In this document: in pieces, positions 37,221 to 46,256 of the stretch | Layout: each line of letters opens with the position of its first letter | How positions within the stretch are numbered: the stretch's first letter is position 1 | Assembly (NCBI RefSeq): GCF_900604385.1 | Contig: NZ_LR027382.1 | Coordinates: 186,001-250,000 of the forward strand | From: Alistipes megaguti | Lineage (GTDB): Bacteria; Bacteroidota; Bacteroidia; Bacteroidales; Rikenellaceae | Reading direction: 5' to 3' | DNA length: 64,000 nt | Notes under the pieces: generated by a model | Database searches by the model: none | What the model was told of the DNA's origin: nothing | Seen by the model: the letters and a program-made list of their open reading frames with translations, nothing else | Translations under genes and position numbers: made by a program

Positions 37221-38186
37221 TCAGAGCTTGATGTCGTAGATCTGGATCACACCCACAAGCTTGCCCGACTCGTCCGTAACGAGCAGCGAGGTCACCTTGT
37301 TGCGCGTCATCATCTTCTCGGCTTCGATCAGCTTCTCGGTCGGAGCAATCGTCTTCGGGTGCGGCGTGGCGATATCTTTTGCCTTGATATTGAAGAACTC
37401 ACCCCGCAGCCGCTCCATGGCCCGACGCACGTCACCATCCGTGACGATGCCCTCGATGCGGTCGCCCTCGCAGATGACGATCAGCCCCAGCCCGCCCTTC
37501 GAGATGGCGTGGATCATCTCCGTGGCCGGGCAGTCGGGAGCCACCACCGGCAGGTCGTGGTCACGCATGACGTTGCCCACGGTCATCAGCAGGCGCCGTC
37601 CCAGGCTGCCGCCCGGATGCAGGCGTGCGAAATCGACGCTCGTGAAGCCCCGCAGCTGCATCAGCGAGACGGCCAGCGCATCGCCCATGGCGATCTGTGC
37701 CGTCGTAGACGACGTGGGGGCCAGGTGCAGGATGCAGGCCTCTTTCTGGACCCGCACGTTCAGGTGCACGTCCGAATTCTTGGCCAGTGCCGAGTCGGGG
37801 TTACCCGTCATCGAGATCAGGCGGTTGCCGTTCGAGTGGATGAAGGGGACGATCTTCAGAATCTCGTCCGTCTCGCCCGAATAGGAGAGTGCCAGGATGA
37901 TATCCTCCTTCGAGATCATGCCCAAGTCACCGTGGAAGGCCTCGCCCGGGTGGAGGAAGAAGCTCGGCGTGCCGGTCGAGGCGAGCGTCGCGGCGATCTT
38001 GCGCCCCACGAGGCCCGATTTGCCCATACCCGTCACGATGCACTTGCCGTGACTCGAAAGAATCATCTCCACGGCCTCGACAAACGAGTCGTCCAGCGAC
38101 TCCTCCAGATGCCGGAGCGTCAACATCTCGGTATGCACCGCCTTGCGGGCCACCTCCAGAATTTGCTCTTTAGCTGTATCGATCAT
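37221..38186 (-). CDS. kdsD: Arabinose 5-phosphate isomerase (KdsD/KpsF type)
   Basis: Converts ribulose 5-phosphate to arabinose 5-phosphate, the first step to Kdo for lipid A core. The 321 aa protein has an SIS domain (CIVTGMGKSGLVGRKIAATLASTGTPSFFLHPGEA) and two C-terminal CBS domains with DGDVRRAMERL and VTDESGKLVGVIQIYDI. The ATG at 38186 is preferred over an in-frame TTG at 38198 that overlaps the kdsA stop. It is the last gene of lon-mmcQ-kdsB-kdsA-kdsD. Confidence 0.95.
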   Translation of the reverse strand: MIDTAKEQILEVARKAVHTEMLTLRHLEESLDDSFVEAVEMILSSHGKCIVTGMGKSGLVGRKIAATLASTGTPSFFLHPGEAFHGDLGMISKEDIILALSYSGETDEILKIVPFIHSNGNRLISMTGNPDSALAKNSDVHLNVRVQKEACILHLAPTSSTTAQIAMGDALAVSLMQLRGFTSVDFARLHPGGSLGRRLLMTVGNVMRDHDLPVVAPDCPATEMIHAISKGGLGLIVICEGDRIEGIVTDGDVRRAMERLRGEFFNIKAKDIATPHPKTIAPTEKLIEAEKMMTRNKVTSLLVTDESGKLVGVIQIYDIKL

Positions 38187-38194
38187 ATTGTTGC

Positions 38195-38941
38195 TCAAAG
38201 CAGAGTTTCGATCAAAGGTTCCAGATCATCGAGCCGCAGCATGTTGGCCGCATCGCTCAGACCCCGGTCCGGATCGGGGTGCACCTCGAAGAAGTAGCCC
38301 GTAGCGCCGAAAGCCTTCGCAGCCCGGGCCATCGCCGGAACGAATTCGCGGTTGCCGCCCGTCTTGCCCCCCGCCGCACCGGGACGCTGCACCGAGTGGG
38401 TGCAGTCCATGATCACCGTCGGCGCGATCTGCAGCATGTCCGGGATATTGCGGAAATCGACCACCAGGTTGTTGTAGCCGAACGAGTTGCCGCGTTCGGT
38501 GAGCCACACTTCGCGGGCCCCGGCATCGAGCGCCTTCTCGTAGGGATAGCGCATGTCGGCCCCCGAAAGGAACTGCGCCTTCTTGATGTTCACGGTGCGT
38601 CCGGTCTTCGCGGCGGCCACCACCAGGTCGGTCTGCCGGCACAGGAAGGCCGGGATCTGGATCACGTCCACCACCTCGCCCACCGGCGCGGCCTGCCACG
38701 ACTCGTGGATGTCCGTAAGGAGCTTCAACCCCCACTTCGCGCGCACGTCGGCAAGCATCTGCAGCCCCTTCTCGAGACCCGGGCCCCGGAACGAGGCTAT
38801 CGACGTGCGGTTGGCCTTGTCGAACGAGGCCTTGAAGAGGATCTGCGTGCCCAGGCGGCGGTTGATGGCCACAAGGCGTTCGGCCACCGTGTCCAGCAGT
38901 TCGGCGGATTCGATGACGCAGGGTCCGGCAATCAGTATCAT
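38195..38941 (-). CDS. kdsA: 3-deoxy-8-phosphooctulonate synthase
   Basis: Condenses arabinose 5-phosphate with phosphoenolpyruvate to Kdo 8-phosphate. The 248 aa protein is a little shorter than E. coli KdsA because it starts directly at the first barrel strand (LIAGPCVIES). It shows FKASFDKANRTS, IQIPAFLCRQTDL, KKAQFLS and MDCTHSVQRPG. It is 4 nt after kdsB. The phosphatase KdsC is not in the window. Confidence 0.96.
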   Translation of the reverse strand: MILIAGPCVIESAELLDTVAERLVAINRRLGTQILFKASFDKANRTSIASFRGPGLEKGLQMLADVRAKWGLKLLTDIHESWQAAPVGEVVDVIQIPAFLCRQTDLVVAAAKTGRTVNIKKAQFLSGADMRYPYEKALDAGAREVWLTERGNSFGYNNLVVDFRNIPDMLQIAPTVIMDCTHSVQRPGAAGGKTGGNREFVPAMARAAKAFGATGYFFEVHPDPDRGLSDAANMLRLDDLEPLIETLL

Positions 38942-38945
38942 AACG

Positions 38946-39710
38946 TTATCGGTTGAATTCGGGGTGTTGTTTCAAAAACTCCTCGGCGCGCACCAGATCC
39001 TCCGGCGTGTCGATCCCCACGGTCTCGACCGGCGTGATGCCCACACCTATTTTGTAGCCGTTCTCCAGCCAGCGCAGCTGTTCGAGCGATTCGGCCAGCT
39101 CGAGCGGCGACTGCGGCAGCGCGGTCACCGCACGCAGCACCTCCGTGCGGAAGGCATAGAGGCCGATGTGCTTGTAGAAGGTATGCCGCGAGAGCCACTC
39201 CTCGCGCGGAACGTTGCGCAGGTAGGGGATCACCGACCGCGAAAAGTACAGCGCCCGCGACTGCGCGTCGAGCACCACCTTCGGCGAGTTGGGATTCTCC
39301 AGCGCCTCAAGGCCGTCGGACTCCGCAAAGGGCTTCACCAGCGTGGCGATGTCGGTCGAGGGGTCGTCGAAGCAGCGCTTCACCGCCTCGAGCTGCTCAC
39401 GGCGAATGAAGGGTTCGTCGCCCTGCACGTTGACCACCACGTCGTACGTCCGGCCCTGTTTGCAGTAGGCCTCCCAGCAGCGGTCCGTGCCGCTGCGGTG
39501 CGCCGTCGAGGTCATCTCGACCCGCCCGCCGAACGACCGCACGGCCTCGTAGATCCGCTCGTCGTCCGTAGCCACCACGGCGTCGTCCAGCACGCCGGCC
39601 ACCTGTTCGTAGACCCGCTGGATGACGGGTTTGCCCCCCAGCCGGGCAAGCGGCTTGGCCGGGAAGCGCGTCGACGCGTAGCGCGCCGGAATGATTGCGA
39701 TGAATTTCAT
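38946..39710 (-). CDS. kdsB: CMP-Kdo synthetase (3-deoxy-manno-octulosonate cytidylyltransferase)
   Basis: Activates Kdo with CTP. The 254 aa protein opens with the nucleotide-binding IIPARYASTRFPAKPLA and has NVQGDEPFI. The start MKFIAII at 39710 is chosen over one eight codons upstream, which overlaps the mmcQ gene. It is 10 nt after the mmcQ stop. Confidence 0.96.
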   Translation of the reverse strand: MKFIAIIPARYASTRFPAKPLARLGGKPVIQRVYEQVAGVLDDAVVATDDERIYEAVRSFGGRVEMTSTAHRSGTDRCWEAYCKQGRTYDVVVNVQGDEPFIRREQLEAVKRCFDDPSTDIATLVKPFAESDGLEALENPNSPKVVLDAQSRALYFSRSVIPYLRNVPREEWLSRHTFYKHIGLYAFRTEVLRAVTALPQSPLELAESLEQLRWLENGYKIGVGITPVETVGIDTPEDLVRAEEFLKQHPEFNR

Positions 39711-39720
39711 ACCTTCACTG

Positions 39721-40104
39721 CTATTCGGTTGCATCCGCCTCGAGCCCGCGGCGCTGACGTGCCGTCAGTTTCGCCTTCGCAAGCCCGTACGATTTTTTTA
39801 CCAGGTCGAGAATCTCCTCCGCCGGAATATCCCCGTCGAAACGAACGCTGATCCAGTGGTGCTTGTCCATGTGCCAACCCGGGGTGATTCCCTCGTAGCG
39901 ATCGATCAGCACGGGAATCTCCTCCGGAGCACAGCGGATCGTACAGAAGTCGAACGCTTCGGCATTCACAAAGCAGAACCACTTGTCCACCACGTAAAAG
40001 ACCAGCAGATTGCGGTCGTATTCGGAGGTGGCCTTCCCGAAGGCGAAGTCGTCATGCACGCCCGGCAGCGACAGACAATAGCGACGGAAATCCTCGATAT
40101 TCAT
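39721..40104 (-). CDS. MmcQ/YjbR family protein
   Basis: A 127 aa cytosolic protein of the MmcQ/YjbR (CyaY-like fold) family: YCLSLPGVHDDFAFGK, PGWHMDKHHWISVRFDGDIP and the C-terminal YGLAKAKLTARQR. DNA binding has been suggested for the family but is not proven. It sits between lon (12 nt) and kdsB (10 nt) as part of that operon. Confidence 0.88.
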   Translation of the reverse strand: MNIEDFRRYCLSLPGVHDDFAFGKATSEYDRNLLVFYVVDKWFCFVNAEAFDFCTIRCAPEEIPVLIDRYEGITPGWHMDKHHWISVRFDGDIPAEEILDLVKKSYGLAKAKLTARQRRGLEADATE

Positions 40105-40116
40105 TTTCCCGGATAT

Positions 40117-42582
40117 TTACTCCTTAACGGTCGTTGCGTCGGAGGCCGGCTTCGGCTCCAGTGCCAGCGCCAGCACCTCGTCGTTCGTGCGCACGTAGTG
40201 GAACGTCAGACCCTCGACGTATTCGGGCTTGATCTCGGCGATGTCCTTGCGGTTTTCGTCCGAAAGGATCAGCTCCGTGATGCCGGCCCGCTTGGCCGCC
40301 AGAATCTTCTCCCTGACGCCGCCTACGGGCATCACCCGTCCGCGGAGGGTCGTCTCGCCCGTCATGGCGATCCGCTCCTTCACCTTGCGGCCCGTGTAGG
40401 TCGAGACGATCGAGGTGACCATCGTGATGCCCGCCGAGGGGCCGTCCTTCGGGATCGCACCCTCCGGAACATGGATGTTGATGTCGTTCGTCTCGAACAT
40501 CTTCGGGTCGATGCCCAACTCCTTGTAGTGGGCCATCACCCACTCGTGGGCAATCGTCGCCGACTCCTTCATCACGTCGCCCAGGTTGCCCGTCAGGCTG
40601 ATGCGCCCCTTGCCGGGCGTCAGGCACGACTCGATGTAGAGGATGTCACCGCCCACTTCGGTCCATGCCAGACCCGTCACGACACCCGTCATGCCGCCCA
40701 CCTCGTACTCCTCGCGCAGGAACTTCGGCATGCCGAGGATCTTCGCGACATCCTCGGCCGTGATCTCCGGCCGGGGCTCCTCGTCGAAGGCGATCTGCTT
40801 GGCACGTGCCCGGGCGATCTTGGCCAGATGCTTGTCCAGCGAGCGGACGCCCGCCTCACGCGTATAGTCCGAGATGACCTGTTCGATCACCGCGTCGCTC
40901 ATCGTCAGCTCGTCGGGCTTGATGCCGTGGGCCTCGCGCAGCTTCGGCAGCAGGTGATCCTGGGCGATGCGCACCTTCTCCTCGATCAGGTAGCCCGGGA
41001 TGTTGATCATCTCCATACGGTCGCGCAGCGCCGGGGCGATGTTGCCCACGTTGTTGGCCGTGGCGATGAAGAGCACCTTCGAGAGGTCGTACTCCATGTC
41101 GATGTAGTTGTCGTGGAAGGTGGTGTTCTGCTCCGGGTCGAGCACCTCGAGCAGCGCGCTCGAGGGGTCGCCGTGGTTCGAGACCGTCACCTTGTCCACC
41201 TCGTCGAGGATGATCACCGGATTGGACGAACCGCACCGCTTGATCGTCTGGATGATCCGGCCCGGCATGGCGCCGATGTAGGTACGACGGTGTCCGCGGA
41301 TCTCCGACTCGTCGTGCAGTCCGCCCAGCGAGATACGGCCGAACTTGCGGCCCAAGGCCGTGGCCACCGACTTGCCCAGCGAGGTTTTGCCCACGCCCGG
41401 AGGTCCGTACAGGCAGAGGATCGGGGACTTCAGGTCGCCCTTCAGCTTGATGACGGCCAGGTGTTCCAAGATACGCTCCTTGACCTCGTCCAGTCCGAAG
41501 TGGTCGTGGTCCAGCTGTTCGCGGGCCTGCTTCAGGTCGAGGTTGTCCTTCGTCACGTCGTTCCAAGGCAGCTCCAGCAACAGCTGCAGGTAGGTCATCT
41601 GCACCGAATACTCCGCCACGGCGGGGTTCAGCCGCTCGACCTTCTGCAACTCCTTCTCGAAGGTCTCGCCGACCTCCTTCGGCCAGTTCTTCTTCCTGGC
41701 CTCCTCGCGCATCTTTTCGATGTCGGCATCGGGGCCGTCGCCCAGTTCGTCCTGGATCGTGCGCATCTGCTGCTGCAGGTAGTAGTCGCGCTGCTGCTTG
41801 TCGATCTCCTGCTTGACGCGCTCCTGGATCTGGTTCTTCAACTCGGCAAGCTGCTGTTCGCGGATCAGGATCTCGAGCAGCTTGCGCGCACGGGCCAGCA
41901 GGCCGGGGGCTTCGAGCAGCGACTGCCGGTCCTCGTCCGTGAGCTCCATGTTCGAGCAGATGAAGTTGATGAAGCCGCGTTTCGAGTCGATGTTCTTGAT
42001 GGCGAAGGCCGCCTCCTTGGGCATCGACGGCGAGATGTTGATGATTCCCAGCGCCACGTCGCGGATCGAGTCCACGAGGGCTTCGAACTCGATGCTCTTC
42101 AGATCGGGCGTCGAGTCGCGCAGCGCCACCACGCGGGCCTTGAAATAGGGCTCCGTGGCGACATATTCCGTGATTTCGATCTTCTCCAGACCATTCAGGA
42201 TCACCGTCAGGTTGCCGTTGGGCATCTCCAGGATCTTGATGATCCGGGCTGCCGTGCCGACCTTGTACATGTCGTCCGGCGAGGGGTCCTCCACCTCGCT
42301 CTCGCGCTGCAGCACGGCTCCCAGCAGCCCGCCCTCGACATTCACCGCGCGGACCAGCGAGATGCTCTTGTCACGCCCGACCGTAATGGGGGTGATGGCG
42401 CCCGGAAAGAGCACCGACGAACGCAGCGTAAGAATCGGAAGAATCTCCGGGACTTCGACCTCCTCGACCGGTTCGTCACCGCCCGTCACGATGGGGATCA
42501 CGCGGTGTTTGCCGTCGAGAAGCTCGGGGACGAGGCTCACGTCGTCCACTTCTACAGTTTCGATCTTATCTTTTTTGCTCAT
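40117..42582 (-). CDS. lon: Lon ATP-dependent serine protease
   Basis: Cytosolic AAA+ protease for damaged and regulatory proteins. The 821 aa protein has the N-terminal substrate domain (LPILTLRSSVLFPGAITPI), Walker A GPPGVGKTS, Walker B VIILDEVDKV, and the C-terminal Ser-Lys dyad with catalytic Ser in PKDGPSAGITM. The start MSKKDKIE is used because the earlier ATG (first base 42606) falls within the promoter. It leads the Kdo operon with only 12 nt before mmcQ. Confidence 0.97.
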   Translation of the reverse strand: MSKKDKIETVEVDDVSLVPELLDGKHRVIPIVTGGDEPVEEVEVPEILPILTLRSSVLFPGAITPITVGRDKSISLVRAVNVEGGLLGAVLQRESEVEDPSPDDMYKVGTAARIIKILEMPNGNLTVILNGLEKIEITEYVATEPYFKARVVALRDSTPDLKSIEFEALVDSIRDVALGIINISPSMPKEAAFAIKNIDSKRGFINFICSNMELTDEDRQSLLEAPGLLARARKLLEILIREQQLAELKNQIQERVKQEIDKQQRDYYLQQQMRTIQDELGDGPDADIEKMREEARKKNWPKEVGETFEKELQKVERLNPAVAEYSVQMTYLQLLLELPWNDVTKDNLDLKQAREQLDHDHFGLDEVKERILEHLAVIKLKGDLKSPILCLYGPPGVGKTSLGKSVATALGRKFGRISLGGLHDESEIRGHRRTYIGAMPGRIIQTIKRCGSSNPVIILDEVDKVTVSNHGDPSSALLEVLDPEQNTTFHDNYIDMEYDLSKVLFIATANNVGNIAPALRDRMEMINIPGYLIEEKVRIAQDHLLPKLREAHGIKPDELTMSDAVIEQVISDYTREAGVRSLDKHLAKIARARAKQIAFDEEPRPEITAEDVAKILGMPKFLREEYEVGGMTGVVTGLAWTEVGGDILYIESCLTPGKGRISLTGNLGDVMKESATIAHEWVMAHYKELGIDPKMFETNDINIHVPEGAIPKDGPSAGITMVTSIVSTYTGRKVKERIAMTGETTLRGRVMPVGGVREKILAAKRAGITELILSDENRKDIAEIKPEYVEGLTFHYVRTNDEVLALALEPKPASDATTVKE

Positions 42583-42603
42583 ATTTTTCCTATATACAAT
42601 GCG

Positions 42604-42611
42604 CAAAGGTA
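42604..42611 (-). promoter_or_regulatory. -7 element (TACCTTTG) for lon
   Basis: TACCTTTG on the minus strand, 21 nt upstream of the chosen lon start. The -33 is not obvious. Confidence 0.65.
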
Positions 42612-42654
42612 ACGTTTTTTCGCAGAATTTATTTCATCTTTGACAGATTGTTGA

Positions 42655-42662
42655 TAACTTTG
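42655..42662 (+). promoter_or_regulatory. -7 element (TAACTTTG) for valS
   Basis: TAACTTTG, 35 nt upstream of the valS ATG in the short divergent spacer with lon. No strong -33. Confidence 0.6.
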
Positions 42663-42697
42663 CCCCCTCGGAAACAACGTTTAATTATCTACCAGCC

Positions 42698-45325
42698 ATG
42701 CAAATCGCTGACAAATACGCACCCAAGCAGATCGAAGCCAAATGGTACGACTACTGGATCAACCACAAGCTCTTCCATTCGGAACCCGACCAGCGCCAAC
42801 CCTATACGATCGTCATCCCTCCCCCCAACGTCACCGGCATGCTCCACATGGGCCACATGCTCAACAACACGCTGCAGGACGTGCTGGTGCGCCGCGCCCG
42901 CATGTCGGGCAAGAACGCATGCTGGGTCCCCGGCATGGACCACGCCTCGATCGCCACCGAGGCAAAGGTCGTCGCCATGCTCCGCGAAAAGGGCATCGAG
43001 AAGTCCTCGCTCACGCGTGAGGAGTTCCTCAAATACGCCTGGGAGTGGAAGGAGAAGTACGGCGGCGTGATCCTTCAACAGCTGCGCAAGCTCGGCGCCT
43101 CGTGCGACTGGGACCGCACCTGCTTCACGATGGACGACATCCGCACCGAAGGCGTCCTGCGCGTCTTCTGCGACCTCTACGACAAGGGCAAGATCTACCG
43201 CGGCGTGCGCATGGTCAACTGGGACCCCGCCGCACAGACCGCCCTCTCGGACGAGGAGGTCGTCTTCAAGGAGTCGCACGGAAAGCTCTACTACCTGCGC
43301 TACCGTGTTGAAGGTTCCGACCGCGTCATCGTCGTCGCCACGACCCGTCCCGAGACCATCCTCGGCGATACGGCCCTCTGCGTCAACCCCGATGACCCGC
43401 GTTATCAGGATCTGCCCGCCGACGCCCGTGTCATCGTGCCGCTCGTCGGCCGCTCGATCCCCGTCATCCGCGACACGTACGTCGACATCGAGTTCGGTAC
43501 GGGCGCCCTGAAGGTCACCCCGGCCCACGACGTGAACGACTACATGCTGGGCGAGAAATACGGCCTGGAGACCATCGACATCTTCAACGACGACGGCACG
43601 ATCAACGACAAGGTCGGCATGTATGTCGGCATGGACCGTTTCGACGTCCGCCGCCAGATCGAGAAGGATCTCGACGAGGCCGGCCTGCTCGAGAAGGTCG
43701 AGGCCTACACGAACAACGTCGGCTACTCGGAGCGTACGGGCGTAGCCATCGAACCGAAACTCTCGATGCAGTGGTTCCTCTCGATGAAGGAGCTGGCCGA
43801 GCCCGCCACGAAGGCCGTCATGGAGGACGAGATCCGCTTCGTCCCCGAAAAGTACAAGAACACCTACCGCTACTGGATGGAGAACATCAAGGACTGGTGC
43901 ATCTCGCGTCAGTTGTGGTGGGGTCAGCGCATCCCGGCGTGGTATCTGCCCAAGGGCGGATTCGTCGTCGCCCCGACCCCCGAAGAGGCCCTCGAAAAGG
44001 CCCGCACCAAGAGCGGCGACGCCTCGCTGCAGCTCGCGGACCTGCGCCAGGACGAGGATGTGCTGGACACCTGGTTCTCGTCGTGGCTCTGGCCCATCTC
44101 GGTCTTCGACGGAATCCGCAACCCCCACAACCCCGAAATCGAATACTACTACCCCACCAACGATCTGGTCACAGGTCCCGACATCATCTTCTTCTGGGTC
44201 GCCCGCATGATCATGGCCGGATATGAGTACCGCCACGAAAAGCCCTTCGCCAACGTCTACTTCACGGGTATCGTCCGCGACAAGATCGGCCGCAAAATGT
44301 CCAAGCAGCTCGGCAACTCGCCCGATCCGCTCGACCTGATCGCCCAGTACGGCGCCGACGGCGTCCGCATGGCCATGCTCATCAGCTCGTCGGCCGGCAA
44401 CGACGTCATGTTCGACGAGGCGCTCTGCGAGCAGGGCCGCAACTTCGGCAACAAGATCTGGAACGCCTACCGTCTGGTCAACGGCTGGTCGGTCGACACC
44501 GCCGCCCCGCAGAGCGAAAACAACCGCCTGGCCGTCGCCTGGTTCGGCGAGGCCCTCTCGCGCTCGCTCCGCCAGATCGACGAGGATTTCCGCTCATACC
44601 GCATCTCGGAGGCCTTCAAGGAGGTCTACCGCCTCTTCTGGGACGACTTCTCGAGCCTCTACCTCGAGATGGTCAAGCCCGCCTTCGGACAGCCGATCGA
44701 CGACGCCACGCTCCAGGCCACGAAGGGATACTTCGATGCCCTGATGCGCGTGCTGCACCCCTTCATGCCCTTCGTCACGGAGGAGATCTGGCAGGCCCTC
44801 GCCCCGCGCCGCGACGGCGAGTCGATCTGTGTGGCCCCGATGCCCCAGGCCGGTCAGGTCGACGAGGCGATGCTCGCCCGCTTCGAACTGGTGAAGGAGA
44901 TCGTCTCCTCGGTGCGCAACATCCGCAACCAGAAGAACCTCCCGCAGAAGGAGACCTTGGCCCTGCACGTCATCGTCGACGAGAACTACCCCGCCGAGTT
45001 CGCCCCCGTCATCCGGAAGATGGCCAACCTCTCGTCGATCGAGGCCGTCACGGAGAAGGATCCCGCAGCGGCCGCCTTCCTGGTCAAGACGACGCAGTAC
45101 TTCGTGCCGCTGGCCGGCAAGATCGACACCGCCGCCGCAATCAAGAAACTCTCGGACGATCTGACCTACTACGAAGGCTTCCTCGCCTCGGTGATGAAGA
45201 AGCTCTCGAACGAGCGCTTCGTGCAGTCGGCCCCCGAGAAGGTCGTGGCCAACGAGCGCGCCAAGCAGGCCGATGCCGAGGCCAAGATCGCCGCTCTCAA
45301 GGAGCAGCTGGCCGCCCTGAAATAG
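42698..45325 (+). CDS. valS: Valyl-tRNA synthetase
   Basis: Charges tRNA-Val and edits threonine. The 875 aa class I synthetase has HMGH at residues 50-53 (PPPNVTGMLHMGH), the editing-domain TTRPETILGDTA, the KMSKS counterpart as KMSKQ (GRKMSKQLGNSPDPLDLI), and a C-terminal coiled coil (QADAEAKIAALKEQLAAL). All are normal for bacterial ValS. Confidence 0.97.
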   Translation: MQIADKYAPKQIEAKWYDYWINHKLFHSEPDQRQPYTIVIPPPNVTGMLHMGHMLNNTLQDVLVRRARMSGKNACWVPGMDHASIATEAKVVAMLREKGIEKSSLTREEFLKYAWEWKEKYGGVILQQLRKLGASCDWDRTCFTMDDIRTEGVLRVFCDLYDKGKIYRGVRMVNWDPAAQTALSDEEVVFKESHGKLYYLRYRVEGSDRVIVVATTRPETILGDTALCVNPDDPRYQDLPADARVIVPLVGRSIPVIRDTYVDIEFGTGALKVTPAHDVNDYMLGEKYGLETIDIFNDDGTINDKVGMYVGMDRFDVRRQIEKDLDEAGLLEKVEAYTNNVGYSERTGVAIEPKLSMQWFLSMKELAEPATKAVMEDEIRFVPEKYKNTYRYWMENIKDWCISRQLWWGQRIPAWYLPKGGFVVAPTPEEALEKARTKSGDASLQLADLRQDEDVLDTWFSSWLWPISVFDGIRNPHNPEIEYYYPTNDLVTGPDIIFFWVARMIMAGYEYRHEKPFANVYFTGIVRDKIGRKMSKQLGNSPDPLDLIAQYGADGVRMAMLISSSAGNDVMFDEALCEQGRNFGNKIWNAYRLVNGWSVDTAAPQSENNRLAVAWFGEALSRSLRQIDEDFRSYRISEAFKEVYRLFWDDFSSLYLEMVKPAFGQPIDDATLQATKGYFDALMRVLHPFMPFVTEEIWQALAPRRDGESICVAPMPQAGQVDEAMLARFELVKEIVSSVRNIRNQKNLPQKETLALHVIVDENYPAEFAPVIRKMANLSSIEAVTEKDPAAAAFLVKTTQYFVPLAGKIDTAAAIKKLSDDLTYYEGFLASVMKKLSNERFVQSAPEKVVANERAKQADAEAKIAALKEQLAALK

Positions 45326-45453
45326 CCGTCTGAAGAGAGGGGGGGGGCAGCAGGTGTGTTTCCAAGGGCTGCCGGCCGGAAACCAACAATATCCGGTCGC
45401 ACCCGAGCCTGAAAAACCCGCCCCGCTTTACAAAAATGCATATCCCGTACAAA

Positions 45454-45480
45454 CCCCCGCCCGTCATGTGGCGGGGGCTT
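45454..45480 (+). terminator. GC-rich hairpin, probable terminator after valS
   Basis: CCCCCGCC (45454-45461) pairs with GGCGGGGG (45470-45477), followed by a short CTTG tail. It lies 129 nt after the valS stop; the T tract is poor. Confidence 0.5.
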
Positions 45481-45536
45481 GTCGCAAACGGGTTCCGCAA
45501 ACGGATCATACAAACCGCAAAACCACCATCCGCAAG

Positions 45537-45995
45537 ATGCCATCCATCACCATCTACACCGACGGTTCGTCGCTCGGAAACCCCGGCCCCGGAGGCTACG
45601 GCGTCGTCCTCCTCTCGGGCCCCCACCGCAAGGAGCTCTCGCAGGGTTTCCGCCTCACGACCAACAACCGCATGGAGCTCATGGGGGTCTGCGTCGCCCT
45701 CGAGACGCTCAAGTTCGAGGGCTCGGAGGTGGTGATCTACTCCGACTCGAAGTATGTCGTCGACGCCGTCACCAAGGGCTGGGTCTTCGGCTGGGCCCGC
45801 AAGGGCTTTGCCGGCAAGAAGAATCCCGACCTCTGGATGCGCTTCCTGCGCATCTACAACCGACACAGGGTCCGTTTCGTCTGGGTCAAGGGCCACGCCG
45901 AAACGGTCGAGAACAACCGCTGCGACCAACTGGCCGTGGCCGCCGCCAACGACCGCTCCCGCTGGGCCGAGGATACGGGATACATCCCCGAGTGA
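45537..45995 (+). CDS. rnhA: Ribonuclease HI
   Basis: Degrades RNA in RNA-DNA hybrids. The 152 aa protein has the complete DEDD active site: Asp9 (YTDGS), Glu47 (MELMG), Asp70 (YSDSK) and Asp130 (NNRCDQLA), plus His120. The GNPGPGG loop is typical. The start at 45537 is chosen because earlier codons encode unrelated residues and overlap the hairpin. Confidence 0.97.
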   Translation: MPSITIYTDGSSLGNPGPGGYGVVLLSGPHRKELSQGFRLTTNNRMELMGVCVALETLKFEGSEVVIYSDSKYVVDAVTKGWVFGWARKGFAGKKNPDLWMRFLRIYNRHRVRFVWVKGHAETVENNRCDQLAVAAANDRSRWAEDTGYIPE

Positions 45996-46109
45996 GAAAA
46001 CTCCGCCCTCCGAGGCCTCTGTCCCTCCGCGCCGAAGGCCCCGGACTTCCGTTCCGAAAAGGCAGTATCCGCCGATTCTTCGGGACAATTGCCAGATTTT
46101 GCGGGCTTT

Positions 46110-46141
46110 TTTCGCTTTTCGGGCAATTATGCTTATATTTG
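46110..46141 (+). promoter_or_regulatory. Probable promoter of the MsbA-like gene
   Basis: TTTC at 46110-46113, a 20 nt spacer, then TATATTTG at 46134-46141. The leader to the ATG at 46257 is about 110 nt. Nothing else is recognised in the 261 bp spacer after rnhA. Confidence 0.6.
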
Positions 46142-46256
46142 CAGGAAATTGTTTCCCGCCCGGTATGGCCCGTTCCGCTTCGTGCGGCCGGAGACCCCTG
46201 CGTTCACCGGCTCCATCCCTGCGGCGTGAAATTGCGTAACCTCCAAACACGTCGGA

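Noticed and set aside
39691..42612. A 973-codon open frame antisense to lon.
   Set aside because: Same codon-bias effect; Lon on the other strand is unmistakable.
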